A DNA stretch of 64,000 bases from Akkermansia sp. GTDB taxonomy: Bacteria > Verrucomicrobiota > Verrucomicrobiia > Verrucomicrobiales > Akkermansiaceae. How positions within the stretch are numbered: the first letter of the stretch is position 1; each line of letters opens with the position of its first letter. The notes under the pieces were generated by a model. The model ran no database searches, was not told where the DNA came from, and saw only the letters and a list, made by a program, of their open reading frames with translations. The translations under genes and the position numbers were made by a program. Location of the stretch: NCBI GenBank assembly GCA_017398355.1, contig JAFQGD010000067.1, positions 21,185-85,184 of the forward strand. Direction: 5' to 3'. Positions 9,280 through 17,595 of the stretch are shown here, one piece after another.

Positions 9280-11451
9280 ATGGCAAAAGTGCATATTTTC
9301 GGTAAGGAAAACATCACCTCACAACCCTCACTTTACCTGCCTAATAGGGTAGATGGTGAGACATTGTCTGAACTGGAGAAACTGCTGGGCGGGGCAGAGA
9401 ACGTGGCCTACATGGTAGAAGAAGTTCTGCTGCCATCTCCGGACATCATGAAAAAGCTGGCTAGCCGCCGAGTACTCAAGTTTAATTTCCGCAATAGCAA
9501 CAGCAAGACCTTGCGCGAAAAGCTCCTCAGCCTGATGCAAGAGGGCTTGGATGTTATCTTTGTGCCGGGGCGCCCCAACAGTATCATCGGCTGCATATCA
9601 GATGTCCCTATGCCTTTCATGATGCAGTTGGCGGCATTGCACATTTCTCCCATACCTGTATTTGTTGGTTTCTACCGAGATAATCTGATACGCGCTTTTA
9701 CTGCATCTGCCCCCTATGATTACATCAGCATTAATATACAACCCAAGCTTGCACCGGGGCCTCTGACCGGAGAACGCGTGATGGAAGCTTGGATGGATGC
9801 TTCAGCGGATGCTTATGACCGTAATCCTATTCTGGATAAGTCTATTGCACGGCTCTTGGTTGAGGGGATGCGCCGCTATTCCAAGTCTGAACTCATAGAT
9901 GGGATGGATGGTTCGTCTTTGCCCTACGGTAAGATGTTGGGTGTAGCGATGGCTTTGTCTCGCTACTTGAAAGAGACGGTGAAAGAGGAGCGCCTTGGTA
10001 TCATCTTGCCACCGGGCAAGGCCGGTGTGATTGCGAATTACGCTTGTATCCTAGCTGGGATTGTTCCGGTGAACGTCAACTACACTTCATCCGAAGCTGC
10101 GTTTGAAAGCATTGTGCGCCAAAGCGGTATTCGCCATTTCATTACTGCTCGTGCATTCATGAGCAAATTGCCGCAATTCCCTTGGCCTAAGGGAGAATCC
10201 ATCTTGCACATTGATAAGATTTTGAAGGGCATAGGAATGACTAAGATTGCCTCATGGGTGGCATTTGCCAAGTTCGCACCCATGCCGGTCATTTCTCGCA
10301 CCTTTAAGTTGGATGCCCGCCATGGTGATGATGAAGCGGTGCTTCTTTTTACCTCCGGCTCATCCGGCGAGCCCAAGGGGGTGGCTCTTTCTCACCGTAT
10401 GGTATTGGCGAATGTCACACAATTACTGAGCCGAGTAAGCGTTCCCGTTGGTAGCCGTTTCCTGTGCAGCTTGCCCATATTCCACAGCTTCGGTCTTACT
10501 GTGACGACGATTCTTCCTCCTCTTTATGGCTTCTCGATGGTTTCATACCCCTCACCCTTAGAGGCCAAGAAGCTCAACGAGCTGATAGAGCAGTACAAGT
10601 GTGGATTAGTGGTATCCACCCCGACCTTTGCGCGTAGCATGCTGCGCCGAGCCAACGCAGATACATACAAATCCGTGTTGTACTTTGTTGTTGGAGCAGA
10701 GAAGTTGCAGAAAGCTGTTGCGGATGAGTTTGCAGAGAAGTGCAATTTGGAAATACTGGAGGGCTATGGCCTTACAGAAACCTCTCCCGTATGCGCTGTG
10801 AATCTGGATGCTGTTACCTCTACGGCCGAACAGCCATACTATGTGCCCGGTTGTAAGTTTGGTACCGTGGGGCAAATCCTGCCGGGCGTTGCTGTCCGCC
10901 TTACTGACCCTGATGATGATGATAAGCCCTTGCCTCTGTCAGAGCAAGGGATGATTTGGCTGCGCGGTTCCAATGTTTTCCGTGGATATATTGGCCGGGA
11001 AGACCTCAACTCAACTGTATTCCGTGATGGTTGGTTTAAGACCGGCGACTTGGGAACCGTTGATTTGAATGGTTTCCTTACCTTGGGCGGGCGTCGCTCT
11101 CGCTTCTCTAAGGTTGGTGGTGAGATGGTTCCTCACGAGGTTGTGGAGAATGCCATTGATGCGTTTGTGCAAGTGCCGGAAGGATTTACAGGTCGAGCCA
11201 TCGCCATCGTGGGTGTGCCGGATGCGCAGAGGGGCGAGGCTCTGGTGATGCTTTCGTGCGTACACCAGTCGCAGTTGCCGCAGGCCTTGGATGAGATACG
11301 AACTCACTTAGTGGAGCAAGGGATTCCGCGTTTGTGGAGCCCGAGAGATATCATCCCCGTAGAGGCAATCCCCATGTTGCCGACGGGTAAGATGGATTTG
11401 CGAGGCTGCCAGATTCTTGCAAATGAAGCTTTGGGCTTGGAGCGCCATTGA
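9280..11451 (+). CDS. AMP-forming acyl-CoA/acyl-ACP synthetase with N-terminal acyltransferase-like region
   Basis: 723 residues. Residues 240-720 are an ANL-superfamily adenylating enzyme: LFTSGSSGEPKGV near 356 (P-loop A3), GYGLTETSP near 494 (A5), GWFKTGDLG near 583 (A7), GGRRSRFSKVGGEMV after it and a C-terminal PTGKMDL with the catalytic Lys (A10). The first 230 residues lie outside that family and look like a degenerate glycerophosphate-acyltransferase fold (FVPGRPNSI, then PFMMQLAALHISPIPVFVG). The combination recalls Aas, the 2-acyl-glycerophosphoethanolamine acyltransferase/acyl-ACP synthetase used to repair lysophospholipids. The HxxxxD acyltransferase motif is not evident, so activity of that half is doubtful. 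It has its own consensus promoter and terminator. Confidence 0.85.
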   Translation: MAKVHIFGKENITSQPSLYLPNRVDGETLSELEKLLGGAENVAYMVEEVLLPSPDIMKKLASRRVLKFNFRNSNSKTLREKLLSLMQEGLDVIFVPGRPNSIIGCISDVPMPFMMQLAALHISPIPVFVGFYRDNLIRAFTASAPYDYISINIQPKLAPGPLTGERVMEAWMDASADAYDRNPILDKSIARLLVEGMRRYSKSELIDGMDGSSLPYGKMLGVAMALSRYLKETVKEERLGIILPPGKAGVIANYACILAGIVPVNVNYTSSEAAFESIVRQSGIRHFITARAFMSKLPQFPWPKGESILHIDKILKGIGMTKIASWVAFAKFAPMPVISRTFKLDARHGDDEAVLLFTSGSSGEPKGVALSHRMVLANVTQLLSRVSVPVGSRFLCSLPIFHSFGLTVTTILPPLYGFSMVSYPSPLEAKKLNELIEQYKCGLVVSTPTFARSMLRRANADTYKSVLYFVVGAEKLQKAVADEFAEKCNLEILEGYGLTETSPVCAVNLDAVTSTAEQPYYVPGCKFGTVGQILPGVAVRLTDPDDDDKPLPLSEQGMIWLRGSNVFRGYIGREDLNSTVFRDGWFKTGDLGTVDLNGFLTLGGRRSRFSKVGGEMVPHEVVENAIDAFVQVPEGFTGRAIAIVGVPDAQRGEALVMLSCVHQSQLPQALDEIRTHLVEQGIPRLWSPRDIIPVEAIPMLPTGKMDLRGCQILANEALGLERH

Positions 11452-11482
11452 TGATTTAAGAGATAAACTTTCATAACAAGAG

Positions 11483-11518
11483 CGCCCGGGTAGTTTTCCT
11501 TGCTTCCCGGGCGTTTTT
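11483..11518 (+). terminator. rho-independent terminator
   Basis: CGCCCGGG (11483-11490) pairs with CCCGGGCG (11506-11513), followed by TTTTT. It separates the acyl-activating gene from ispH. Confidence 0.9.
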
Positions 11519-11535
11519 GTGGCATACTCTAGCCC

Positions 11536-12726
11536 ATGAAGAACGGCAAGAAAACCATCAACGTCCGGCGTCCAGAGGTGATGGAGAAAGTGCAAGCTGA
11601 TGTAGCGCAATACAGAAGCCATCTTGTGGAATCCATCATTGCTTCCGGTAATGAATACATCAACGGGAAATTGCGCATCAGCTTGGCATCCGATTTCGGA
11701 TTTTGTGATGGTGTGAAACGAGCCATTGAAATTGCCTACGCTACATGCCGACTTTTCCCCGATAAACGTATTTGGCTCATCGGGGAAATCATACACAATC
11801 CGGAGGTCAATACCCGCTTAGATGCAATGGGGCTTTTACACTTGCCGTGGAGCCTGAATGATGAGCGCTATGCCCAACTGACCCACGAAGACGTAGTGAT
11901 TATGCCTGCTTTTGGCGTATCGGTACAAATGAGAGCCTTCCTGGAGTCCAAAGGCGTCCAGCTTGTAGACTCAACATGCGGCAATGTGGTGAAGGTTTGG
12001 CATCGCGTGCGCAACTATGCAAGGAGGGGAATCACCAGCATTATTCACGGGAAAGTGCGCCATGAGGAAAGTATTGCCACGGCTTCCCACTCCCGGGGGG
12101 ATGATGGAATGGGTAACTTTATTGTCATCTTTAGTGAGGACGATGCACGAGCTGTAGCACAATATATTGAGGGAAACGGAAACAAAGAGGATTTCCTTGC
12201 GCGGTTTAAAGATAGTGTCTCACCTCAATTCGACCCCGACATCCATTTGCTGGAGGTTGGCGTAGCAAACCAGACGACTATGTTGAAGGACGAGACGGCT
12301 CGCATCCAACAAATCATACGCCAAGCTGTAGAAAAGCGTGATGGTAGCTCTGCTCGCTGCCACTTGTTTGACACAATTTGTGGGGCGACTCAGGACCGCC
12401 AGAATGCTCTGTATAATCTTTTGGAGAAAGACTTGGATGCTATGTTCATTGTAGGTGGCTACAATAGCTCCAACACAACTCATTTGGCGCATATTGCGGC
12501 TCGTCGTATGCCCACTTTCTTCATTAAATCTGCTGATTGCTTGATGAATAAAGAGCAAATCAAGTGCTTTGACTTGGCGTCTAAAGGTGAGCGCGTCTGT
12601 CAGTTGCCACCAGCCATGACGCATCCCGCTATGCAGTGCCATATTGGTATTACCGCCGGGGCTTCTTGCCCGGATAATGTCATTGAGCAGGTGGTTACAC
12701 GCTTGCTTGAGCTTCGCCAAGCCTAA
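11536..12726 (+). CDS. ispH: 4-hydroxy-3-methylbut-2-enyl diphosphate reductase, plant/cyanobacterial type
   Basis: Last enzyme of the MEP isoprenoid pathway, an Fe-S reductase producing IPP and DMAPP. At 396 residues it is the long form found in cyanobacteria and plastids rather than the ~316-residue E. coli form. Matches to the long form include an ~50-residue N-terminal extension, FGFCDGVKRAIE, EIIHNPEVNTRL, HGKVRHEES, ANQTTMLKDETARIQ and GGYNSSNTTHL. The three cluster ligands are retained as FCDGV (near residue 56), DSTCGN (near 147) and DTICGATQDRQ (near 281). DSTCGNVVKVW replaces the usual DTTCPWVSKVW and GASCPDN replaces GASTPD, so it is a diverged member. It is bounded by terminators on both sides. 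Confidence 0.93.
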   Translation: MKNGKKTINVRRPEVMEKVQADVAQYRSHLVESIIASGNEYINGKLRISLASDFGFCDGVKRAIEIAYATCRLFPDKRIWLIGEIIHNPEVNTRLDAMGLLHLPWSLNDERYAQLTHEDVVIMPAFGVSVQMRAFLESKGVQLVDSTCGNVVKVWHRVRNYARRGITSIIHGKVRHEESIATASHSRGDDGMGNFIVIFSEDDARAVAQYIEGNGNKEDFLARFKDSVSPQFDPDIHLLEVGVANQTTMLKDETARIQQIIRQAVEKRDGSSARCHLFDTICGATQDRQNALYNLLEKDLDAMFIVGGYNSSNTTHLAHIAARRMPTFFIKSADCLMNKEQIKCFDLASKGERVCQLPPAMTHPAMQCHIGITAGASCPDNVIEQVVTRLLELRQA

Positions 12727-12743
12727 ATTGAAGTTTGAACAAT

Positions 12744-12777
12744 AAAAGACCGCATCGATTTCTCGATGCGGTTTTTT
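12744..12777. terminator. bidirectional terminator between ispH and the pilin-like gene
   Basis: 9 bp stem CCGCATCGA (12750-12758) / TCGATGCGG (12763-12771) with a TTTC tetraloop. TTTTTTATT follows on the + strand and an A-rich flank lies on the other side, so it can serve both convergent genes. Confidence 0.88.
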
Positions 12778-12806
12778 ATTGTTGTTTATTATGATCTAAA
12801 AGGGCT

Positions 12807-13565
12807 TTAGAGCTCAGGAGAGAGAACAATGTACTGCCCAGCTGTTGCTTTGCCACGCTTGGTCTCGGGGAAAATCTCCTTGGCCATTGTGCCGCGCTCG
12901 CCATCGTTCTCGTCTTCTACGATGTCATCGTCCTTCATGTCGGTGACGGAGCCATCGCATTTCAGTACAAATACGTGACCACCGAAAGAGTTGAGGTCGT
13001 ATACGACTTTGTCGCCGGAGTAGGGCTTGTCAGAGGGATATACGGAGCTGATGGCCAAGGGTGCGTTGCTGGCCGTCACGCCGGTCTTAATGGTGTCATC
13101 GCTCGTGTCTTTCTTCATCACGTAGGAGAGACCATTTTCACCACGCTCCAAGGCACGCCCATTAGCCAACTTGTCGTCTGCCTCCTTGGTCATCTTACCG
13201 GCGCAGTTCACTTTGGCATAAAAGTTCTTTTCCGTGTTGTTAGAACGAGTGTAGTAAATCTGGCGGAAGTAGGCGTTGGAATAATCACCCTTCAGCTCGC
13301 CAAAGTTGTAGTCCGGCTGGGATTCCATCAGCTTGTCGGCCGTGGCATCGCTGGGATAGCTGCCATTGTCCGTCTTGAACTGCTGCATGATGGTGGAAAG
13401 CGTCTTCAGGTTGGAACTCGCCATCTGGCGGTCGCCATCGTTCATGTGATCCATAATCGGACCATAACCCACGGCTGCGAGTGTGGCAAGAATGGCAATC
13501 ACAACCATAAGTTCGATAAGGGTGAAACCACCCTTCCGGCTTTTCTTAAATGGAGTTATTTTCAT
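12807..13565 (-). CDS. type IV pilin / type II secretion pseudopilin-like protein
   Basis: 252 residues from the ATG at 13565. The upstream in-frame ATGs would put a long tail before the leader and are less likely. The class III signal KSRKGG|FTLIELMVVIAILATLAAVGYG is textbook: prepilin peptidase cuts after the second Gly, Phe becomes the methylated N-terminus, and the conserved Glu sits at mature position 5. The globular part (SSNLKTLSTIMQQFKTDNGSYPSD) resembles GspG/GspH-like proteins common in Verrucomicrobiota and Planctomycetota. No secretion or pilus assembly genes are nearby, so it is an orphan pseudopilin. It has a good promoter (TTGCAA-17-TATATA) and shares a bidirectional terminator with ispH. 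Confidence 0.88.
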   Translation of the reverse strand: MKITPFKKSRKGGFTLIELMVVIAILATLAAVGYGPIMDHMNDGDRQMASSNLKTLSTIMQQFKTDNGSYPSDATADKLMESQPDYNFGELKGDYSNAYFRQIYYTRSNNTEKNFYAKVNCAGKMTKEADDKLANGRALERGENGLSYVMKKDTSDDTIKTGVTASNAPLAISSVYPSDKPYSGDKVVYDLNSFGGHVFVLKCDGSVTDMKDDDIVEDENDGERGTMAKEIFPETKRGKATAGQYIVLSPEL

Positions 13566-13591
13566 GCGAATATACGGTGTAGCTGACTCTC

Positions 13592-13620
13592 TATATAGCA
13601 TGTTATCTCTCTCCTTGCAA
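13592..13620 (-). promoter_or_regulatory. promoter of the pilin-like gene
   Basis: On the minus strand, TTGCAA (13620-13615), 17 bp, TATATA (13597-13592). The -10 box is 26 bp before the ATG at 13565, leaving a leader of about 20 nt. The rest of the gap up to 13805 is AT-rich with no other clear signal. Confidence 0.7.
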
Positions 13621-13805
13621 GCTGCAAATGAAAAAATCTTATTTTGCTCCCCTTTATCAGCCGAAATAAAAAAGATTCTGTTTTTACTCATAACAGAGGG
13701 TGTGATGAGGTGTAGTTTTTTAAAGTGATAGAAAATCAGTCTATTGTGGAAACTAGAGCGAAAAGTTGATGTTTTTTTGTAGCTTCTTTTCTAGCATAGG
13801 GGGAT

Positions 13806-14252
13806 ATGAAAACGCGAAATTGTCCCCCCATTGATGCACTGCAGAAGAGAATTTTATCCTTGCAAGAAGTAAAAAATCTTATAGAAAGGCTGGAAAAGAA
13901 GGAAAACCGGGCCTGTGCTGCCGCAATTGTCCTCATGCTCTGGGGGAACGTGGGCTACAAGGCGTTGAGGGAAATGAAGTGGAGCGATGTCTGGGATTTT
14001 GGCACAAAACACCGTTCTGCTTTACCTGTGCAGTTGGTAGCATGGCTCGGGAAGTTGGGCTATCTGGGAATCCCGGAGGCTCCTGTGTTACCAAGAGGTT
14101 GGAATCGGCGTTGGCTCCGCTTAAAACAGGAGTTGGCTATAAAAGATGCCTCTGTGTTGCACGCTACCCACGCTTATTACTCCACCACAAGCCAAGAGCA
14201 GGGGCCTTCTGCGGATGAACGGGCTGCTTTTTGGTCGCAGATGTGGGATTAA
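13806..14252 (+). CDS. degenerate tyrosine-recombinase-like protein
   Basis: 148 residues, not a confident family member. The stretch ACAAAIVLMLWGNVGYKALREMKWSDV (residues about 37-63) reads like box I of tyrosine recombinases, where GLRxxELxxLxWxDI is usual. HATHAYYSTTSQEQG near the C-terminus sits where HDLRHTFATxLxExG (box II) is expected. The box I Arg is replaced by Lys and the RH pair of box II is lost. No nucleophilic Tyr follows, because the protein stops 20 residues later. If the relationship is real, this is a catalytically dead core, perhaps a DNA-binding relic. Its stop codon overlaps that of the convergent permease gene by 3 bases (TTAA). Confidence 0.6.
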   Translation: MKTRNCPPIDALQKRILSLQEVKNLIERLEKKENRACAAAIVLMLWGNVGYKALREMKWSDVWDFGTKHRSALPVQLVAWLGKLGYLGIPEAPVLPRGWNRRWLRLKQELAIKDASVLHATHAYYSTTSQEQGPSADERAAFWSQMWD

Positions 14253-15481
14253 CCGCGATATTTTGCCTTCTGGTGTTGCCAGATGGCATAAGCTGCGCAG
14301 AGTACGTTAGGAATCCACAGCACAATGTAGGGGGTGATACCTCCGGATTTGCGGGAGAGCTCGCAAAAGACCAAGGCTACAAAATAAACTGCGGCAACGA
14401 TAATGCCAAGGGCAAACCCGGTAGATGTATCTTTGCGCCGCGCTGTGATGGCGAGCGGTACGCCAATAAGCGAGAACACAATGCACGCGCAGGCAAATGA
14501 CGCTCTCTGTACCCCTTCAGTGCGGAAGGCTCGCTCATTTTTTGTGTTCATGTCAGACTTATAGTAGCGGACATCCGAGTATGCGCTTTCCCAGAGCTGG
14601 TCAGCACACGGGAATGTGGGATCCAACGCAGCCACGTTTTTGTATCGCTCCATGACTGGGGGATTCACCGGGCGTATCACTTCCAAATGCGCCAACTCTG
14701 CTGCAATTTCTGCATTTGTGAAGCGATTGGGCTTGAGCTTGCGGCGTGTTCGAATCGGAATATGAATACGCAGTGGTAATTCATCAATCGTCGGCAAATC
14801 AGTAATGGCTCCATCAGCGGAGTGCTCGATGGTGGCTTTGTGAAGGGTGAGGTGAAGCAAACGCGATTTGATGTCAAACTCGCCAATAGTTGCGGATTGT
14901 GCATGAACGGCTTGGAAATCAGCTCCGCCCATGTTGCTGTCTTCCCGCAGCGGGTACATGTGTACACCGTAAATGATATCTCCCGATTTACCTTCCGTAT
15001 AAAGTTGAATTTTATCGAGCTTTGTGGCACCTTGTCCGGAGCTGAGAAGATTGCGGGGATTATCCATTGCCGCCTTCAGCACAAGCTCAGTCATGGCTTG
15101 TTTGCCGCGCGGGGCAATTTCGATGTTGATGTAGTAGCACAGCCCAGAAAGAACGATACCCATGCCGATGGCGGGGGCGCTAAGTCTCCAGAGACTGAGG
15201 CCGGCCATACGCATCGAGGTCAACTCATTATCCGCAGCCAAACGCCCGTATACCAGCAGCACGGCTGTGAGGAAGCCCCACGGTACGGAAAAGGTGAGAG
15301 AGAAGGGGATAACTTGCAGAATGAAATCGATGACGATGCTGGGAGGCGCACCGCTCTCCACCAGAAGAGAGTGCAACTCTTTGAACAATTGCCCCAGCAA
15401 CATCAACAATGTCAGCGACATTACGCCCAACAATGTAACGGCTATCAACTGGCGCAAAATGTATCGATCTATCGTTTTCAT
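14249..15481 (-). CDS. LptF/LptG-family permease (YjgP/YjgQ)
   Basis: 410 residues. Three membrane helices lie near the N-terminus (starting MKTIDRYILRQLIAVTLLG), then a long periplasmic jellyroll-like domain (about residues 130-310), then three helices at the C-terminus. This is the LptF/LptG arrangement. These permeases form the membrane part of the LptB2FG ABC transporter that pulls LPS out of the inner membrane. The motif SVPWGFLTAVLLVYGRLAADNELTSMRMAG is typical of the family. The ATG at 15481 fits the family start better than an ATG four codons upstream. Only one permease is visible here; the partner must be elsewhere. It lies beside lpxD and skp, also envelope genes, with its own promoter. 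Confidence 0.9.
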   Translation of the reverse strand: MKTIDRYILRQLIAVTLLGVMSLTLLMLLGQLFKELHSLLVESGAPPSIVIDFILQVIPFSLTFSVPWGFLTAVLLVYGRLAADNELTSMRMAGLSLWRLSAPAIGMGIVLSGLCYYINIEIAPRGKQAMTELVLKAAMDNPRNLLSSGQGATKLDKIQLYTEGKSGDIIYGVHMYPLREDSNMGGADFQAVHAQSATIGEFDIKSRLLHLTLHKATIEHSADGAITDLPTIDELPLRIHIPIRTRRKLKPNRFTNAEIAAELAHLEVIRPVNPPVMERYKNVAALDPTFPCADQLWESAYSDVRYYKSDMNTKNERAFRTEGVQRASFACACIVFSLIGVPLAITARRKDTSTGFALGIIVAAVYFVALVFCELSRKSGGITPYIVLWIPNVLCAAYAIWQHQKAKYRG

Positions 15482-15517
15482 GCAGAGCATCACCCCTCTC
15501 TAGGTCTACGCGTGTTG

Positions 15518-15546
15518 ATTCTAGCATATGTATGACGCATTTGCAA
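15518..15546 (-). promoter_or_regulatory. promoter of the LptF/LptG gene
   Basis: Minus strand: TTGCAA (15546-15541), 17 bp, TAGAAT (15523-15518). Predicted leader about 30 nt. Confidence 0.7.
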
Positions 15547-15591
15547 ATAAGAAATCAAATTTACTTAAATAATTTTGTGGTGAAAAATCAC

Positions 15592-15628
15592 CAAAAAGCA
15601 CCTGCGAGCAGAATGAGCTCGCAGGTGC
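15592..15628 (-). terminator. rho-independent terminator of lpxD
   Basis: Perfect 12 bp stem GCACCTGCGAGC (15598-15609) / GCTCGCAGGTGC (15617-15628) with a 7-base loop. Read on the minus strand it is followed by TTTTTGG. It lies 29 bp after the lpxD stop. Confidence 0.88.
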
Positions 15629-15656
15629 GTTGTTTTGAGAGAATGATGAGCAAAAA

Positions 15657-16733
15657 TCAGGCTTCACCGGAAGCGCCCATGGCTTCTTCAATCATTTTGC
15701 GGATGTCATCAGCCTGTTTTTTGAGGGCACGCAATTCCTTGAAAGCTTCCGGCAGTTTGCGGATAGCCACAAATTGCTTGCGTGCTTCTGCAAACGGGGA
15801 TGCAGGAGCTCCCCAGTAGGGCTGACCACCTTCCAAATCGGACATAACACCCGTGCGCGCTGCCAAAATAGCCTTATCGCCGATGTTGAGATGGCCTGCT
15901 ACACCACATTGAGCAGCAATGGTCACATAATCTCCTATGTGAGTACTACCGGCAATGCCGCTCTGGGAGACGATGACCGTGTGTTTACCAACGGTGACAT
16001 TGTGACCAATTTGAACAAGGTTATCAATCTTTGAGCCTTCTCCAATGACTGTTTTTCCGAAGCGTGCTCGGTCAATCGTTGTATTGGCGCCAATGTCTAC
16101 ATTGTCTTCAACAACGACAATGCCCACTTGGTCGACCGTTTCGTAGCGCCCTGTTTCCTTATTGAGAAGGAAGCCGAAGCCATCGGAGCCAATCACCGCT
16201 CCGGGTTGGATAACGACATTGTTACCCAAGATACAGCGTTCGCGCACAACAACGCGGGGATAAAGTTTGCAGTTTTGCCCAAGTACAGCAGATTTGCCAA
16301 TGTAACATCCCGCCCCAATGTCTGAACCATCGCCGATGGTGGCTCCTGCCTCAATGATTGCGCCTGCGGCTATGCGTACTTTCGTTGCATCCACAACGGC
16401 GGTGGAGTCTACGATGGCCTGTGGGGAAATACCGGGTTCAAAATCGTTGGCTGCTTTCATGAAGTGATCCACGAGAGCATTAAACGCCAGAGAAGGGTTA
16501 TCAACTTCAATGAGAGCTACGCCTTCCGGATATTCCGGCAGAGCCGGCGGTACCAGAACTAGACTGGCTTTTGTGGACATGAAGTCCTTGAAATATTTTT
16601 CGTTTCCAAGGAAAGAAACCTCGCCGGGGGTCGCTTCTGCTAACGTAGCGACTCCGGAGATTTCAATCTCCGGAGTCGTGTTGAGAAGTTTTCCTCCGGT
16701 GAGACCGAGAACTTCGTTGATTGAGAGGTTCAT
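15657..16733 (-). CDS. lpxD: UDP-3-O-(3-hydroxyacyl)glucosamine N-acyltransferase
   Basis: Third step of lipid A synthesis: transfers a 3-hydroxyacyl chain from ACP to the 2-amino group of UDP-3-O-acylglucosamine. 358 residues. The N-terminal uridine-binding domain has LAEATPGEVSFLGNEKYF. About ten left-handed beta-helix hexapeptide turns follow (IEAGATIGDGSDIGAGCYIG, VIGSDGFGF). The catalytic His is in QIGHNVTVGKH, and a C-terminal helical tail ends the chain. It is 31 bp downstream of an OmpH/Skp gene, the conserved skp-lpxD order of Gram-negative bacteria, though bamA and fabZ are missing here. It shows that this lineage makes lipid A. Confidence 0.95.
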   Translation of the reverse strand: MNLSINEVLGLTGGKLLNTTPEIEISGVATLAEATPGEVSFLGNEKYFKDFMSTKASLVLVPPALPEYPEGVALIEVDNPSLAFNALVDHFMKAANDFEPGISPQAIVDSTAVVDATKVRIAAGAIIEAGATIGDGSDIGAGCYIGKSAVLGQNCKLYPRVVVRERCILGNNVVIQPGAVIGSDGFGFLLNKETGRYETVDQVGIVVVEDNVDIGANTTIDRARFGKTVIGEGSKIDNLVQIGHNVTVGKHTVIVSQSGIAGSTHIGDYVTIAAQCGVAGHLNIGDKAILAARTGVMSDLEGGQPYWGAPASPFAEARKQFVAIRKLPEAFKELRALKKQADDIRKMIEEAMGASGEA

Positions 16734-16764
16734 GGACGCACAGGTAGGTGAGAGAGTTTAGATT

Positions 16765-17424
16765 TTAGTTGGCGGCAGGTTGCTCTGCAGGCTGCTGGCC
16801 GGGGATGGCAGAGGAACCATACAGGCGCTGCAACTCAGCCTTGGGGTCGAAGCCTTCGGGCGCACCGGCGTTGAGCTTCTTGAGAACCTCAGGGGTGATG
16901 TCGAACGTGGACTTCACATAGGGGAAAATCTTGGTGCCGGGGTTAGCATTGGTAGCGCTGGAGTCAATCACCAAGTCGCAACCGGATGCCGTGGCAACTT
17001 CTTCGATGGTCTTCTGTACTTCGTTGAACAGAAGAACCATGTCGCGGCGGAACAGCTCGCGGAAAGCAAGGGAGCGGCGCTGCACGTATGTCTGGAGTTC
17101 CTGCGTAGCTGCTTGGATTTCGTTCTGCTTCACAGCGTGCTGATCGCGCAGCTTCTTCACAGCAGATTCAGCGAGGGAAGGGTCGTACTGAGCCTGAATC
17201 TTCTTGTCTTCTTCCTGAAGAGCGGCGACCTTTTCTTCACGGGTCTTGATGTCGGCCTTAATGGCAGCTTCCTGTTCTTTGAGGCGGGTTTCTGTCTCGA
17301 AGCGCTTGTAGAAAAGAGTGTAAAGCTCAGTTACGTTCACAGATGCAATCTTGAGCTCAGCTTGAGCCGTAGCGGCAAGAGCGCACAGCGTTACAGCAAT
17401 TGTGGAGATGATGGGGAACTTCAT
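16765..17424 (-). CDS. OmpH/Skp-family periplasmic chaperone
   Basis: 219 residues from the ATG at 17424, which gives a clean signal peptide (MKFPIISTIAVTLCALAATAQA). An earlier in-frame ATG would add 17 residues. The mature part begins with the small beta body (LKIASVNVTELYTLF). A long alpha-helical coiled coil follows at about residues 40-140, then a return to the body (CDLVIDSSATN). This is the jellyfish-like Skp arrangement, which holds unfolded outer-membrane proteins. It is longer than E. coli Skp (161), with a Pro/Ala/Gln tail. The position before lpxD supports the call. It reads from a promoter at 17457-17484. Confidence 0.88.
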   Translation of the reverse strand: MKFPIISTIAVTLCALAATAQAELKIASVNVTELYTLFYKRFETETRLKEQEAAIKADIKTREEKVAALQEEDKKIQAQYDPSLAESAVKKLRDQHAVKQNEIQAATQELQTYVQRRSLAFRELFRRDMVLLFNEVQKTIEEVATASGCDLVIDSSATNANPGTKIFPYVKSTFDITPEVLKKLNAGAPEGFDPKAELQRLYGSSAIPGQQPAEQPAAN

Positions 17425-17456
17425 GATGTTAATTAATGAGGTCGTTTGACGTGAGC

Positions 17457-17484
17457 ATTTTAGCGCATCGCTCATTCAAGTCAA
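17457..17484 (-). promoter_or_regulatory. promoter of the skp-lpxD unit
   Basis: Minus strand: TTGACT (17484-17479), 16 bp, TAAAAT (17462-17457). Leader about 25-30 nt. Confidence 0.65.
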
Positions 17485-17542
17485 GAAAAGCTTGTGTCAA
17501 TGAAAGAAAAAGCTGGATAGGATGACACAGTTGGCCAAGAGG

Positions 17543-17571
17543 TTGACAATCGAAAGAAAAGTGATTATACT
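17543..17571 (+). promoter_or_regulatory. promoter of the HD-domain gene
   Basis: TTGACA (17543-17548), 17 bp, TATACT (17566-17571). The ATG is at 17596, leaving a leader of about 18 nt without a Shine-Dalgarno sequence. Confidence 0.78.
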
Positions 17572-17595
17572 GATGCACGTTACCAAGAATGCAGT

